Below are positions 9,650-16,550 of a DNA stretch of 64,000 nt, one piece after another. Position 1 is the stretch's first letter, and every line of letters begins with the position of its first letter. Position numbers and translations under genes: made by a program. Under the pieces are notes generated by a model. The model had not been told where the DNA came from. It worked only from the letters and a program-made list of their open reading frames with translations, and made no database searches. This DNA is from Gammaproteobacteria bacterium (GTDB taxonomy: Bacteria; Pseudomonadota; Gammaproteobacteria; Thiohalomonadales; Thiohalomonadaceae), in the NCBI GenBank assembly GCA_026196275.1, contig JAPHTQ010000034.1, positions 41,097-105,096 of the forward strand. Direction: 5' to 3'.

Positions 9650-9679
9650 GTGGGAGCGGCCGTCCCGGCCGCGAATATT
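9650..9679 (+). repeat. REP-like palindrome (GTGGGAGCGG type), copy 1
   Basis: GTGGGAGC leads into a perfect stem GCGGCC/GGCCGC (9656-9661 and 9667-9672) with loop GTCCC, then GAATATT. The layout of a GTGGGAGCGG head and a GC-rich stem ending in CCGCGA is that of Pseudomonas-type REP sequences. Further copies lie near 43326-43355 (inverted) and 45952-45979, and a degenerate one at 9828-9853. Confidence 0.7.
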
Positions 9680-9693
9680 GTATTGCTCTCTGA

Positions 9694-9943
9694 CTCTCGC
9701 CAAGGCGCGAAGGCGCAAAGGTACTGCTTTAAGATGGCTTTGCGGTCGTTGCCTCTTTTCGGGAGATATTATCCGCGATCCGTACATGCTGATAGTCAGG
9801 AATCTGAACTGATATCCAATACTGGTGCAGGACTGGCCGTTCCAAGCGCGAACCTTGTTTTGCTTCCTGTCTCTCGCCAAGGCGCGATGGCGCAATGTTT
9901 TTACTTGAAACAATCTTTGCGTTCTTCGCGCCTTTGCGAGAAA
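9694..9943 (+). repeat. Two copies of a CTCGCCAAGGCGC hairpin repeat in the gap before rsuA
   Basis: This 327-base gap (9636-9962) holds repeats and no gene. Copy 1 (9694-9766) starts CTCTCGCCAAGGCGCGAAGG and has a degenerate right arm. Copy 2 (9871-9943) starts CTCTCGCCAAGGCGCGATGG and its right arm CTTCGCGCCTTTGCGAG folds back on it. The same family recurs at 16467-16494 (half), 26079-26145, 43391-43460 and 57820-57880. The short frame running through this gap is repeat sequence, not a protein gene. Confidence 0.65.
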
Positions 9944-9962
9944 TATCCTGGTTCTAATACTC

Positions 9963-10661
9963 ATGCGCCTCGATAAATACCTCGCCCACGCCACCGGACT
10001 GACACGTTCCCGCGCCCACGGCATGATCCGCAGCGGACAGGTGACGGTAAACGGTGAGGTGATAAAGATCATCGGCTTCAAAGTGCCGGACGGTGCCGAG
10101 GTGCGCTGGCGCGAGCAGAGCGTATCACCTGCAGGTAAGCGCTATTTCATGCTCAATAAACCCATCGGTGTGGTCTGCGCCACCAGCGATGCCGAGCACA
10201 AGACGGTGATCGATCTGCTCGACCTCACCAACAAAAAGGGCCTGCATGTGGCCGGACGGCTCGACATCGATAGCACCGGACTGGTACTGATCAGTGATGA
10301 TGGCGAGTGGTCTCACCGCATCACCTCGCCCAAACACGGTTGCGACAAAACCTATCGCGCCACCCTTGCAGAGGCGCTGGATGAGTCTGCGGTGGAACAG
10401 TTTGCCGCAGGGATTGAGTTACGTAGCGAAACGAAAAAGACCCTGCCGGCAAAGCTGGAGATCCTCAGTCCCACCGAGGTACGCCTGACCCTTGGCGAGG
10501 GCAAATATCACCAGGTCAAACGCATGTTCGCTGCGCTGGGCAATCGGGTGGTGGCACTGCACCGCGAACGTATCGGCAGCCTGGCGCTGGATGAGACCCT
10601 GCTGCCGGGGCAGTGGCGTGAGCTCAGCCGCGAGGAGGTCGAGGCGTTGAGTGCGCAGTAG
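9963..10661 (+). CDS. rsuA: 16S rRNA pseudouridine(516) synthase RsuA
   Basis: RsuA makes pseudouridine 516 in 16S rRNA. The 232-residue protein begins with an S4 RNA-binding domain (MRLDKYLAHATGLTRSRAHG, then GQVTVNGEVI). The catalytic domain has LNKPIGVVC, then HVAGRLDIDSTGLVLISDDG with the catalytic Asp in GRLDIDSTG, and EGKYHQVKRMFAALGNRVVALHR near the end. Length and domain order match E. coli RsuA. The ATG at 9963 lacks an obvious ribosome binding site; the preceding bases belong to the repeat cluster. Confidence 0.93.
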   Translation: MRLDKYLAHATGLTRSRAHGMIRSGQVTVNGEVIKIIGFKVPDGAEVRWREQSVSPAGKRYFMLNKPIGVVCATSDAEHKTVIDLLDLTNKKGLHVAGRLDIDSTGLVLISDDGEWSHRITSPKHGCDKTYRATLAEALDESAVEQFAAGIELRSETKKTLPAKLEILSPTEVRLTLGEGKYHQVKRMFAALGNRVVALHRERIGSLALDETLLPGQWRELSREEVEALSAQ

Positions 10662-10748
10662 TCTCGCGGCCTTGCCAGCACCAGGTGACAGGTTTCAGTA
10701 ATTCACAGGATTAAGGGCCGCGCAGGGCTGAGACCCTCCGATGCAGGG

Positions 10749-11288
10749 TTACCACATCAGGTCGTCCGGTACCTCGAACTCGGCGTAGGGATCCTCCTCA
10801 TCGACCACCGTCTCCTCCTTGCCGCGGTTGCAGTAGACCAGGTAGCTTTCGTCGCGCATGGCGATCTTCTCGCTCACCGTGGTCGGGACGACTTCGTACT
10901 GCTCATTGAGGCGCACGATGGCCAGGTGGCCGTTGGCCAGCTGGCGCTGCTGCTTTTCTTCGACATAGATGTGGGTCACCTTGCTGCCGTCGGTGAAGTT
11001 GTAGGTGATATCCCCGGCGCCTTTCGGCTGGCGGTTCATTTCAATCAGTTGGCGGATCTGCGCGCTGATGGCGCGCTGCTCGGCCTCTCGTTTCCGCTGC
11101 AGGTTGAGCTGACGATCCCGCTCCACCTTTTCGGCATGGGCCTTCTGCGCCGCAATTTTGGCCTCATCGACGGTCTCGACCTTGTTCTTGCGCTTGACCT
11201 TGGCCTGCTGGTGTTTGGTCTTCTGCACCTTCTGGGCCTTCTTTTTGTCGACCAGACCGGCCTTGAGCAGTTGATCCTGCAGTGACAT
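10749..11288 (-). CDS. DUF2058 family nucleoprotein/polysaccharide-associated protein (YaiL-like)
   Basis: 179 residues, the length I recall for E. coli YaiL. The N-terminus MSLQDQLLKAGLVDKKKAQK is followed by a long Lys/Glu/Gln-rich, probably coiled-coil stretch (about 20-90) and a small globular C-terminal part (YNFTDGSKVTHIYV, AIVRLNEQYEVVP). The ATG at 11288 has GGAG seven bases upstream; the frame stays open for 46 more codons, but those are unlike the family. Function is not firmly known. It is convergent with rsuA. Confidence 0.85.
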   Translation of the reverse strand: MSLQDQLLKAGLVDKKKAQKVQKTKHQQAKVKRKNKVETVDEAKIAAQKAHAEKVERDRQLNLQRKREAEQRAISAQIRQLIEMNRQPKGAGDITYNFTDGSKVTHIYVEEKQQRQLANGHLAIVRLNEQYEVVPTTVSEKIAMRDESYLVYCNRGKEETVVDEEDPYAEFEVPDDLMW

Positions 11289-11487
11289 GGGGGTACTCCA
11301 AAACAGGGATAGCGTAGTGTGTATGACTGTCAATAGTAACAGGGGCCCGCATGGGGGCCAATAACAATGGATGGCCCCAGGACTCTCCTCTCCAGCCTCT
11401 TGCATGCTCGCAGGAAGAACTGGCAACGGGGCTGTTTAGACATACCGAGGGTGGGGGGCAAAGGGGAGTTTGTTTTCCCGCTATGGC

Positions 11488-11850
11488 TTATGGCTTACAC
11501 AGACCGGTTATCAATTCTGCAGGTTCACCGTGGCAACGCCAGCGGATCTTGCCATTTTCAACCTGCGGGTACAGTCGCATCGTTACTGGGTGCCGATTGC
11601 CGACAATCACCATCGTTCCGCGATCATCGACCTTCAGCGATGCGATTAACTCCGGACAGCTGTTGCTGAATGTAACGGCAACAGTCTCTTTCGCCAGCAC
11701 CTGCTTTGCCACCTGCTCACGCAACTCCTTGGTGCATACCAGCATCGAGGCTGAACCGATTCGCGCGATAGATTGCTCATCCCTGTCCGGCAACATCAGC
11801 AGCAGGATGCCGAAAAGGAGGGCGACGCCGACAACCCAACGGCTAATCAT
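11488..11850 (-). CDS. Small protein with N-terminal membrane anchor, unknown
   Basis: 120 residues: one hydrophobic helix (WVVGVALLFGILLLML, about residues 5-20), then a soluble part with four cysteines (in MLVCTKEL, SNSCPEL, IRWRCHGE and TGLCKP), so probably a periplasmic domain held by disulfides. An AAGG lies about nine bases before the ATG. I do not recognise the family. Its base composition and codon use fit a real gene, and it sits alone between the DUF2058 gene and valS on the same strand. Confidence 0.5.
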   Translation of the reverse strand: MISRWVVGVALLFGILLLMLPDRDEQSIARIGSASMLVCTKELREQVAKQVLAKETVAVTFSNSCPELIASLKVDDRGTMVIVGNRHPVTMRLYPQVENGKIRWRCHGEPAELITGLCKP

Positions 11851-12311
11851 CAGTGTTTACCTTGTGACCTGAAGAGACGGATGCAGCATACCGATCAATT
11901 ATGGGAACGCGGATTCGCTCGCCGAGTATATCGACTTCCTTTAAGTCCATTTCTCCACCCTGTATAGCCCGGGAAAAACGATTTTGTTATGTTTTTTTGG
12001 ATGATCCGATTATAGGTAATTACCTCGGAAAATCCATCTCTGCCGTGGTCTACAATGTGCCCGGAAACAGGATTTACCGTGTCCTGACATTGTACCGTAA
12101 GAACCGGATCAAATAACTGTTTCCTCTCCGCCATGGAAGAGGTGGGCGCGGTATACCTCGCCACTGCCCGGCGGTCGATACCAAGGGGTCCCCTGTGGCA
12201 GGGAGTGGGTTATGGCCAGCATAGTATTTTGACAGTACCACCCTTTTGGGCGGTGTTGTCCTGTTTACCTCTTCGCGCCGTAAAGCCTTGTCGTTCAGGG
12301 CGGGGAGGATG
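11851..12311. other. 461-base gap without a convincing gene
   Basis: This lies between the valS stop and the small membrane-protein start. The part around 11930-12120 is richer in A+T than the neighbourhood. Short frames on both strands (about 70-90 codons) have no recognisable features or binding sites. A weak CCTCT/AGAGG hairpin around 12124-12145 is all I see; there is no T-tract terminator for valS. Confidence 0.5.
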
Positions 12312-15260
12312 TCAAAGTTTCTCGATCTTCTTCCGCTGTTCTTTCAGGGAGTCGAGGGAGGATTTGGTCTCGGTCAGTTTGGTCTTCTCTTTGTCCACCA
12401 CCTCGGCGGGGGCCTTGTTGACGAACTTTTCGTTGCCGAGCTTGCCCTCTAACCGTTTGACCTCTTTCTCCAGCCGGTCGATCTCCTTGTCCAGGCGGGC
12501 CAGCTCCGCGTCTTTGTCGATAAGACCGGCCATGGGCACCAGCAGCTTCATCTCGCCGACCAGCGAGGTGGCAGACTCGGGGGCCTCTTCGCCTTCCGCC
12601 AGCCAGGTGATCGATTCGGTCTTGGCGAGGGATTTGATAAAGGCCTCATTGGGATCAAGCCATGCGATGTCCTGGGCAGAACCGCCTTCCAGCAGGATGG
12701 GCAGCGGCTTGCTCGGCGGGATGTTCATGCCGGAGCGGATCTTGCGGATGCCGACGATGAAGTCCATGACCCACTGCATCTCCTTTTCGGCCTTGGCGTC
12801 GATCTTCGACTCGTCGGCCTCGGGGTAGGGTTGCAGCATGATGGTTGTCGGGGCGGAACTCCCCTCTCCCCCGGCCCCTCCCCCTGAGGGGGAGGGGAGG
12901 ACACCGGCCAGCGGAGCGATCTTCTGCCAGACCTCCTCGGTGATGAAGGGGATGATTGGGTGGGCTATGCGCAGGATGGTCTCCAGCACGCGGACCAGGG
13001 TGCGGCGGGTGCCGCGTTGCAGTTCCGGGGCGCTGTGCTCGTCGTAAAGTACCGGTTTGGAGAGCTCCAGGTACCAGGAGCAGTATTCGTCCCAGGTGAA
13101 CTCGTAGATGGCGTTGGCCGCCAGGTCGAAGCGGTAGTTGCCGATAGCGGTGTTCACCTCCTGCTCCACGCGCTGCAGGCGGGAGATGATCCAGCGGTCT
13201 GCGGTGGACAGCTCATAATCGTTGTCCTGACCTCCGGTCGCTCCCGGCGTCGTGCCTCCCGCGACACTAGCTCTTCCCTGTGCGTCGTCCTTACCTTCTA
13301 CCTGCATCAGAACGTAATTAGAAGCGTTCCACAGCTTGTTGCAGAAGTTACGGTAGCCCTCGATGCGGCCGAGGTCGAAGCTGATGTCGCGGCCGGTGGA
13401 GGCCAGTGATGCGAAGGTAAAGCGCAACGCGTCGGTACCGAAGGCGGGGATGCCGTCGGGGAACTCGGCGCGGGTCTGCTTTTCGATCTTCTTCGCCAGC
13501 TCGGGCTGCATCATGTTGGCGGTGCGTTTGGCCACCAGTGCTTCGAGCTCGATGCCGTCGATGAGGTCAATCGGGTCGAGCACGTTGCCCTTGGATTTGG
13601 ACATCTTCTGGCCGTGGGCGTCGCGCACCAGACCGTGGATGTAGATGTCCTTGAACGGCACGTCCCCCATGAACTTCTTGCCGAACATGATCATGCGGGC
13701 GACCCAGAAGAAGATGATATCGAAGCCGGTGACCAGCACGCTGGTGGGGTAGAACTGCTCCAGGCGCTCGGTCTGCTCCGGCCAGCCCAGGGTGGAGAAG
13801 GGCCAAAGCGCCGAGGAGAACCAGGTGTCGAGCACGTCTTCGTCCTGCTCCAGTTTGATGTCGGCGCCGAGGCTGTGCTTCTCGCGTACCTCCTCCTCAC
13901 TGCGGCCGACGTAGACGTTGCCCTGCTCGTCGTACCAGGCGGGGATGCGGTGGCCCCACCAGATCTGGCGGCTGATGCACCAGTCCTGGATATTCTCCAG
14001 CCACTGGAAGTAGGTGTTCTCCCAGTTCTTCGGGGTGAAGTTGATCTCGCCGCCGCGCACCGCCTGGATCGCCGGGTCGGTGATCTGGGTCTTGCCGCCG
14101 GGGCGGCCGTCGTCGAGTTTTTCGCGGGTGAGGTCCACGAACCACTGGTCGGTGAGGTAGGGCTCGATGACAGTGCCGGAGCGGTCGCCGCGCGGCACCA
14201 TCAGTTTGTGGTCGTCGATCTTCTCCAGCAGCTCCAGCTCTTTCAGGTCGTGGATGATCTCGTCACGCGCCTCGTAGCGGTCCTTGCCGCGGTACTTCTC
14301 CGGCGCCTCGTCGTTGATCCTGGCATCGACGGTGAAGATGTTGTGCATGGGCAGGTTGTGGCGCTGGCCCATGGCGTAGTCGTTGAAGTCGTGCGCCGGG
14401 GTGATCTTCACGCAGCCGGTACCGAACTCCATCTCGACGTAGTCGTCGGCGATGATCGGGATCTCGCGGCCCAGCAGCGGCAGGGTGATGGTCTTGCCGA
14501 TGAGGTGTTTGTAGCGCTCGTCGTCGGGATGGACCGCCACGGCGGAGTCGCCGAGCATGGTCTCGGGACGGGTGGTGGCGACGACAAGATGTCCGCTGCC
14601 GTCGGAGAGCGGGTAGCGGAAGTGCCAGAGGAAGCCCTGCTCCTCTTCGGAGATCACCTCCAGGTCGGAGACGGCGGTGTGCAGTACCGGGTCCCAGTTG
14701 ACCAGGCGCTTGCCGCGGTAGATGAGGCCCTCTTCGTGCAGGCGGACGAAGACCTCACGCACCGCGTCGGAGAGGCCGTCGTCCATGGTGAAGCGCTCGT
14801 GGCTCCAGTCCAGCGAAGAGCCGAGGCGGCGCAGCTGGCGGGTGATGTTGCCGCCGGACTCGGCCTTCCACTCCCACACCCGTTCGATGAACTTTTCCCG
14901 GCCCAGGTCGTGACGGGTCTTTCCCTCGGCGCCGAGCTGGCGCTCCACCACCATCTGGGTGGCGATACCGGCGTGGTCGGTGCCCGGCTGCCACAGGGTG
15001 TTGTCGCCCTTCATGCGGTGGTAGCGGGTGAGGGTGTCCATCACGGTGTTGTTGAAACCGTGGCCCATGTGAAGGTTGCCGGTGACGTTGGGCGGCGGGA
15101 TCATGATGCAGAAGCTCTGCTCTCCACCCTGTGGGGCCGCCGCTCCCGGCGTCCTGCCTCCCGCGGCACTACCACGTCCCTGTGGGGCGAAGTAGCCCTT
15201 CTCTTCCCAAGTCTGGTACCAGTGCTGTTCGATGGCGTGGGGGTTGTAGCTTTTATCCAT
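12312..15260 (-). CDS. valS: Valyl-tRNA synthetase ValS, with three repeat-derived insertions
   Basis: ValS charges tRNA-Val with valine. The 982-residue class Ia synthetase has the HIGH motif as HMGH (in [15 protein letters not shown]), the editing-domain [16 protein letters not shown], the KMSKS loop ([13 protein letters not shown]), [24 protein letters not shown] anticodon-domain sequence, and a C-terminal coiled coil ([21 protein letters not shown]). E. coli ValS is 951 residues. The excess is explained by three low-complexity inserts at about residues 26-46, 660-675 and 787-801; each is a DNA palindrome read in frame and lies in a loop that is variable in the family. All catalytic motifs are intact, so the enzyme should be active. 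pepA-holC-valS order is conserved in gammaproteobacteria. Confidence 0.97.
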   Translation of the reverse strand: MDKSYNPHAIEQHWYQTWEEKGYFAPQGRGSAAGGRTPGAAAPQGGEQSFCIMIPPPNVTGNLHMGHGFNNTVMDTLTRYHRMKGDNTLWQPGTDHAGIATQMVVERQLGAEGKTRHDLGREKFIERVWEWKAESGGNITRQLRRLGSSLDWSHERFTMDDGLSDAVREVFVRLHEEGLIYRGKRLVNWDPVLHTAVSDLEVISEEEQGFLWHFRYPLSDGSGHLVVATTRPETMLGDSAVAVHPDDERYKHLIGKTITLPLLGREIPIIADDYVEMEFGTGCVKITPAHDFNDYAMGQRHNLPMHNIFTVDARINDEAPEKYRGKDRYEARDEIIHDLKELELLEKIDDHKLMVPRGDRSGTVIEPYLTDQWFVDLTREKLDDGRPGGKTQITDPAIQAVRGGEINFTPKNWENTYFQWLENIQDWCISRQIWWGHRIPAWYDEQGNVYVGRSEEEVREKHSLGADIKLEQDEDVLDTWFSSALWPFSTLGWPEQTERLEQFYPTSVLVTGFDIIFFWVARMIMFGKKFMGDVPFKDIYIHGLVRDAHGQKMSKSKGNVLDPIDLIDGIELEALVAKRTANMMQPELAKKIEKQTRAEFPDGIPAFGTDALRFTFASLASTGRDISFDLGRIEGYRNFCNKLWNASNYVLMQVEGKDDAQGRASVAGGTTPGATGGQDNDYELSTADRWIISRLQRVEQEVNTAIGNYRFDLAANAIYEFTWDEYCSWYLELSKPVLYDEHSAPELQRGTRRTLVRVLETILRIAHPIIPFITEEVWQKIAPLAGVLPSPSGGGAGGEGSSAPTTIMLQPYPEADESKIDAKAEKEMQWVMDFIVGIRKIRSGMNIPPSKPLPILLEGGSAQDIAWLDPNEAFIKSLAKTESITWLAEGEEAPESATSLVGEMKLLVPMAGLIDKDAELARLDKEIDRLEKEVKRLEGKLGNEKFVNKAPAEVVDKEKTKLTETKSSLDSLKEQRKKIEKL
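12858..12900 (-). repeat. In-frame GGGGAGGGG palindrome inside valS
   Basis: A perfect 10-bp stem CCCCTCCCCC/GGGGGAGGGG with loop TGA (12875-12897) sits in the valS coding strand and adds [14 protein letters not shown] at about residues 787-801. Related CCCTCTCCC..GGGAGAGGG palindromes occur between genes at 21222-21243, 59444-59460 and 59515-59532, so this is an intergenic-type repeat placed inside a gene. Confidence 0.75.
13237..13282 (-). repeat. 46-bp in-gene palindromic element, copy 2 (valS, central)
   Basis: Read on the coding strand, CACAGGGAAGAG is followed five bases later by a hairpin: outer stem GTCGC/GCGAC, a GGGA/GGGA internal loop, inner stem GGC/GCC and loop ACGAC. It is translated as [14 protein letters not shown] (about residues 660-675). 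The outer stem differs from the other two copies (GCCGC/GCGGC) by a C-to-T and G-to-A pair that keeps the pairing. Flanks GTTGTCCTGACC (13221 on) and GTCGTCCTTACC (13284 on) form an imperfect direct repeat 63 bases apart. Confidence 0.85.
15139..15184 (-). repeat. 46-bp in-gene palindromic element, copy 1 (valS, N-terminal)
   Basis: On the coding strand CACAGGGACGTG is followed five bases later by a hairpin with outer stem GCCGC/GCGGC, GGGA/GGGA internal loop, inner stem GGC/GCC and loop AGGAC. It encodes [14 protein letters not shown] just before the HMGH region. An exact 11-bp direct repeat CCCTGTGGGGC flanks the hairpin (15127-15137 and 15178-15188), 51 bases apart, so removing one unit would delete exactly 17 codons. 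Confidence 0.88.
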
Positions 15261-15399
15261 GGTTTCAGGCAGTTATGGTCCGGTTTTCGCGAAAACGGGC
15301 ATTATAGCTTAGAAAGCGGGGGAAGAGGATGCCGGCAGGGGGATTTTATGAACCTGTGGCGACACCGCTGCCAAGGAGTATTCCGGCCACATAGTCTGA

Positions 15400-15978
15400 C
15401 TACTTAAACCACTCGACCGGAAGCATGCCACGGAGCTCATCAAAGATCTGTTTCTGCAGTTCCGGCTTGAGCGCCTGCAGTCTCTGTTCGACGAGTTGGG
15501 CGACCATCTGTTCGAGGGTCTCGAGAGTGGAATTGGGACTCTCCAGCGCCGCCCTGGCCGCCGCGTAGATCTCCTCGGACTCTGTGGTGGGGCCCCCCGC
15601 GGCCATGGCCGGTGACTCTATCTCCTCCCCAGCCCCGAATGGCATGTCCTCTACTTCAACCACCTCGTCCAGCAAGGGGATAGCCTCTTCGGCGCTGTTT
15701 TGCGGCAGACTCTCCTCCTCGTTTTCGCCAGCTTTGCTCTGCGTAGCGCCGGCCCGTTGCGCCAGCCAGGTGTCGAGATCGAGACCGGCCTTGTCGGCCT
15801 CCTGTTTGAGCAGCATATACTCCTTGACCGAACGGATATCACTGACGGAGGTGATAGCGGCCGTGCTGTCGATCTCCTCATCCAGCAGCTCCCTGAGGGA
15901 GTCGAGCTCATTGAGCAAGGCGTTTTGCGAAGGGCCCTCCTGCTCGAAAATGTCCCGATGTTGATTATCGCTCATCAT
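15400..15978 (-). CDS. Acidic protein of unknown function between holC and valS
   Basis: 192 residues with many Glu, Asp, Leu and Ala. The N-terminal helix ALLNELDSLRELLDEE, a low-complexity acidic middle (about 95-135), and a C-terminal helix LEQMVAQLVEQRLQALKPEL followed by QKQIFDELRGMLPVEWFK. No catalytic motif, signal peptide or membrane segment. It starts three bases after the holC stop, so it belongs to the holC-valS transcription unit. I do not recognise a named family; the position next to DNA polymerase III chi may be the best clue. Two adjacent ATG codons (15978 and 15975) are possible starts. Confidence 0.72.
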   Translation of the reverse strand: MMSDNQHRDIFEQEGPSQNALLNELDSLRELLDEEIDSTAAITSVSDIRSVKEYMLLKQEADKAGLDLDTWLAQRAGATQSKAGENEEESLPQNSAEEAIPLLDEVVEVEDMPFGAGEEIESPAMAAGGPTTESEEIYAAARAALESPNSTLETLEQMVAQLVEQRLQALKPELQKQIFDELRGMLPVEWFK

Positions 15979-15981
15979 CCG

Positions 15982-16416
15982 TTATCCGTGTTTGATGCTG
16001 TGTGATTGCAGAGCATAACCCCGATCGCGATAGAAACGGAAACGCTCCCGACCGGCGCGGCGGTTCTCCTCATTATTATCCACCACCTCCGCCACCCGGC
16101 GGAAGCGGCTGAAAAAGAGCGGCAGATCCTGTCCCAGATTAATCAACACCTCATCGTGGTGGCGGGGCTCTTCGCCGTGGCCGATGTGGATCGCGACCTC
16201 GTCCGACGCCGGGTCATCATCCAGCCCGTGGGGTACAAAGCTGCCCTGGCGGAAGGTCCACAGCAGGTCGTCGAGCCGTGCGCTGAGCACCGGGTCGCCG
16301 GTGTGGATATAGACCTGGTGGCCCTGCTGCCACGCCTTCTCCGCCAGACGACAGGCGAAACGCTGCCGTGCATCGGCGGCGGGGTCGTCGAGGATGTAGA
16401 AGTCTACCTGGGTCAT
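15982..16416 (-). CDS. holC: DNA polymerase III chi subunit HolC
   Basis: Chi joins the clamp loader (through psi) to SSB at the replication fork. The 144-residue protein has the family features: VDFYIL at the start, ACRLAEKAWQQGHQVYIHTGD, LDDLLWTFRQGSFVPHGL, and LINLGQDLPLFFSRFRRVAEVVD near the C-terminus. The place between pepA and valS is conserved in gammaproteobacteria. No good ribosome binding site is visible before the ATG at 16416. Confidence 0.93.
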   Translation of the reverse strand: MTQVDFYILDDPAADARQRFACRLAEKAWQQGHQVYIHTGDPVLSARLDDLLWTFRQGSFVPHGLDDDPASDEVAIHIGHGEEPRHHDEVLINLGQDLPLFFSRFRRVAEVVDNNEENRRAGRERFRFYRDRGYALQSHSIKHG

Positions 16417-16466
16417 AGTCAGTTTCTGGTTTCAGGGTGATAAAGCGATCTACTCCGACAAACATT

Positions 16467-16494
16467 CTCACCGCAAAGGCGCAGAGGCGCAAAG
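16467..16494 (+). repeat. Half copy of the CGCAAAGGCGC repeat
   Basis: TCTCACCGCAAAGGCGCAGAG and the following GCGCAAAG match one arm of the hairpin repeat seen at 9871, 26079 and 57820; no partner arm follows. Confidence 0.5.
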
Positions 16495-16499
16495 TTGTG

Positions 16500-16545
16500 T
16501 GAGTAGGTACACTTAAAATATCTGAGTAGGTACACTTAAAATATC
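16500..16545 (+). repeat. Exact 23-bp tandem duplication between holC and pepA
   Basis: The unit beginning TGAGTAGGTACACTTAAAAT occurs twice head to tail without mismatch (16500-16522 and 16523-16545), five bases after the pepA stop when read on the minus strand. It is AT-rich against a GC-rich background. It may be a recent slippage event or a paired binding site. Confidence 0.8.
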
Positions 16546-16550
16546 AGATA

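Noticed and set aside
9635..9976. 113-codon open frame between the DUF523-DUF1722 gene and rsuA
   Set aside because: It is made of REP-like and CTCGCCAAG repeats; translation is repeat-derived and unlike any protein.
11895..12164. Short open frames on both strands in the gap after valS
   Set aside because: No binding site, domain or codon bias; treated as non-coding.
13614..15407. 597-codon plus-strand open frame opposite valS
   Set aside because: It is the antisense shadow of valS in GC-rich DNA; low-complexity, Val/Ala/Glu/Asp-rich, no motif, no binding site.
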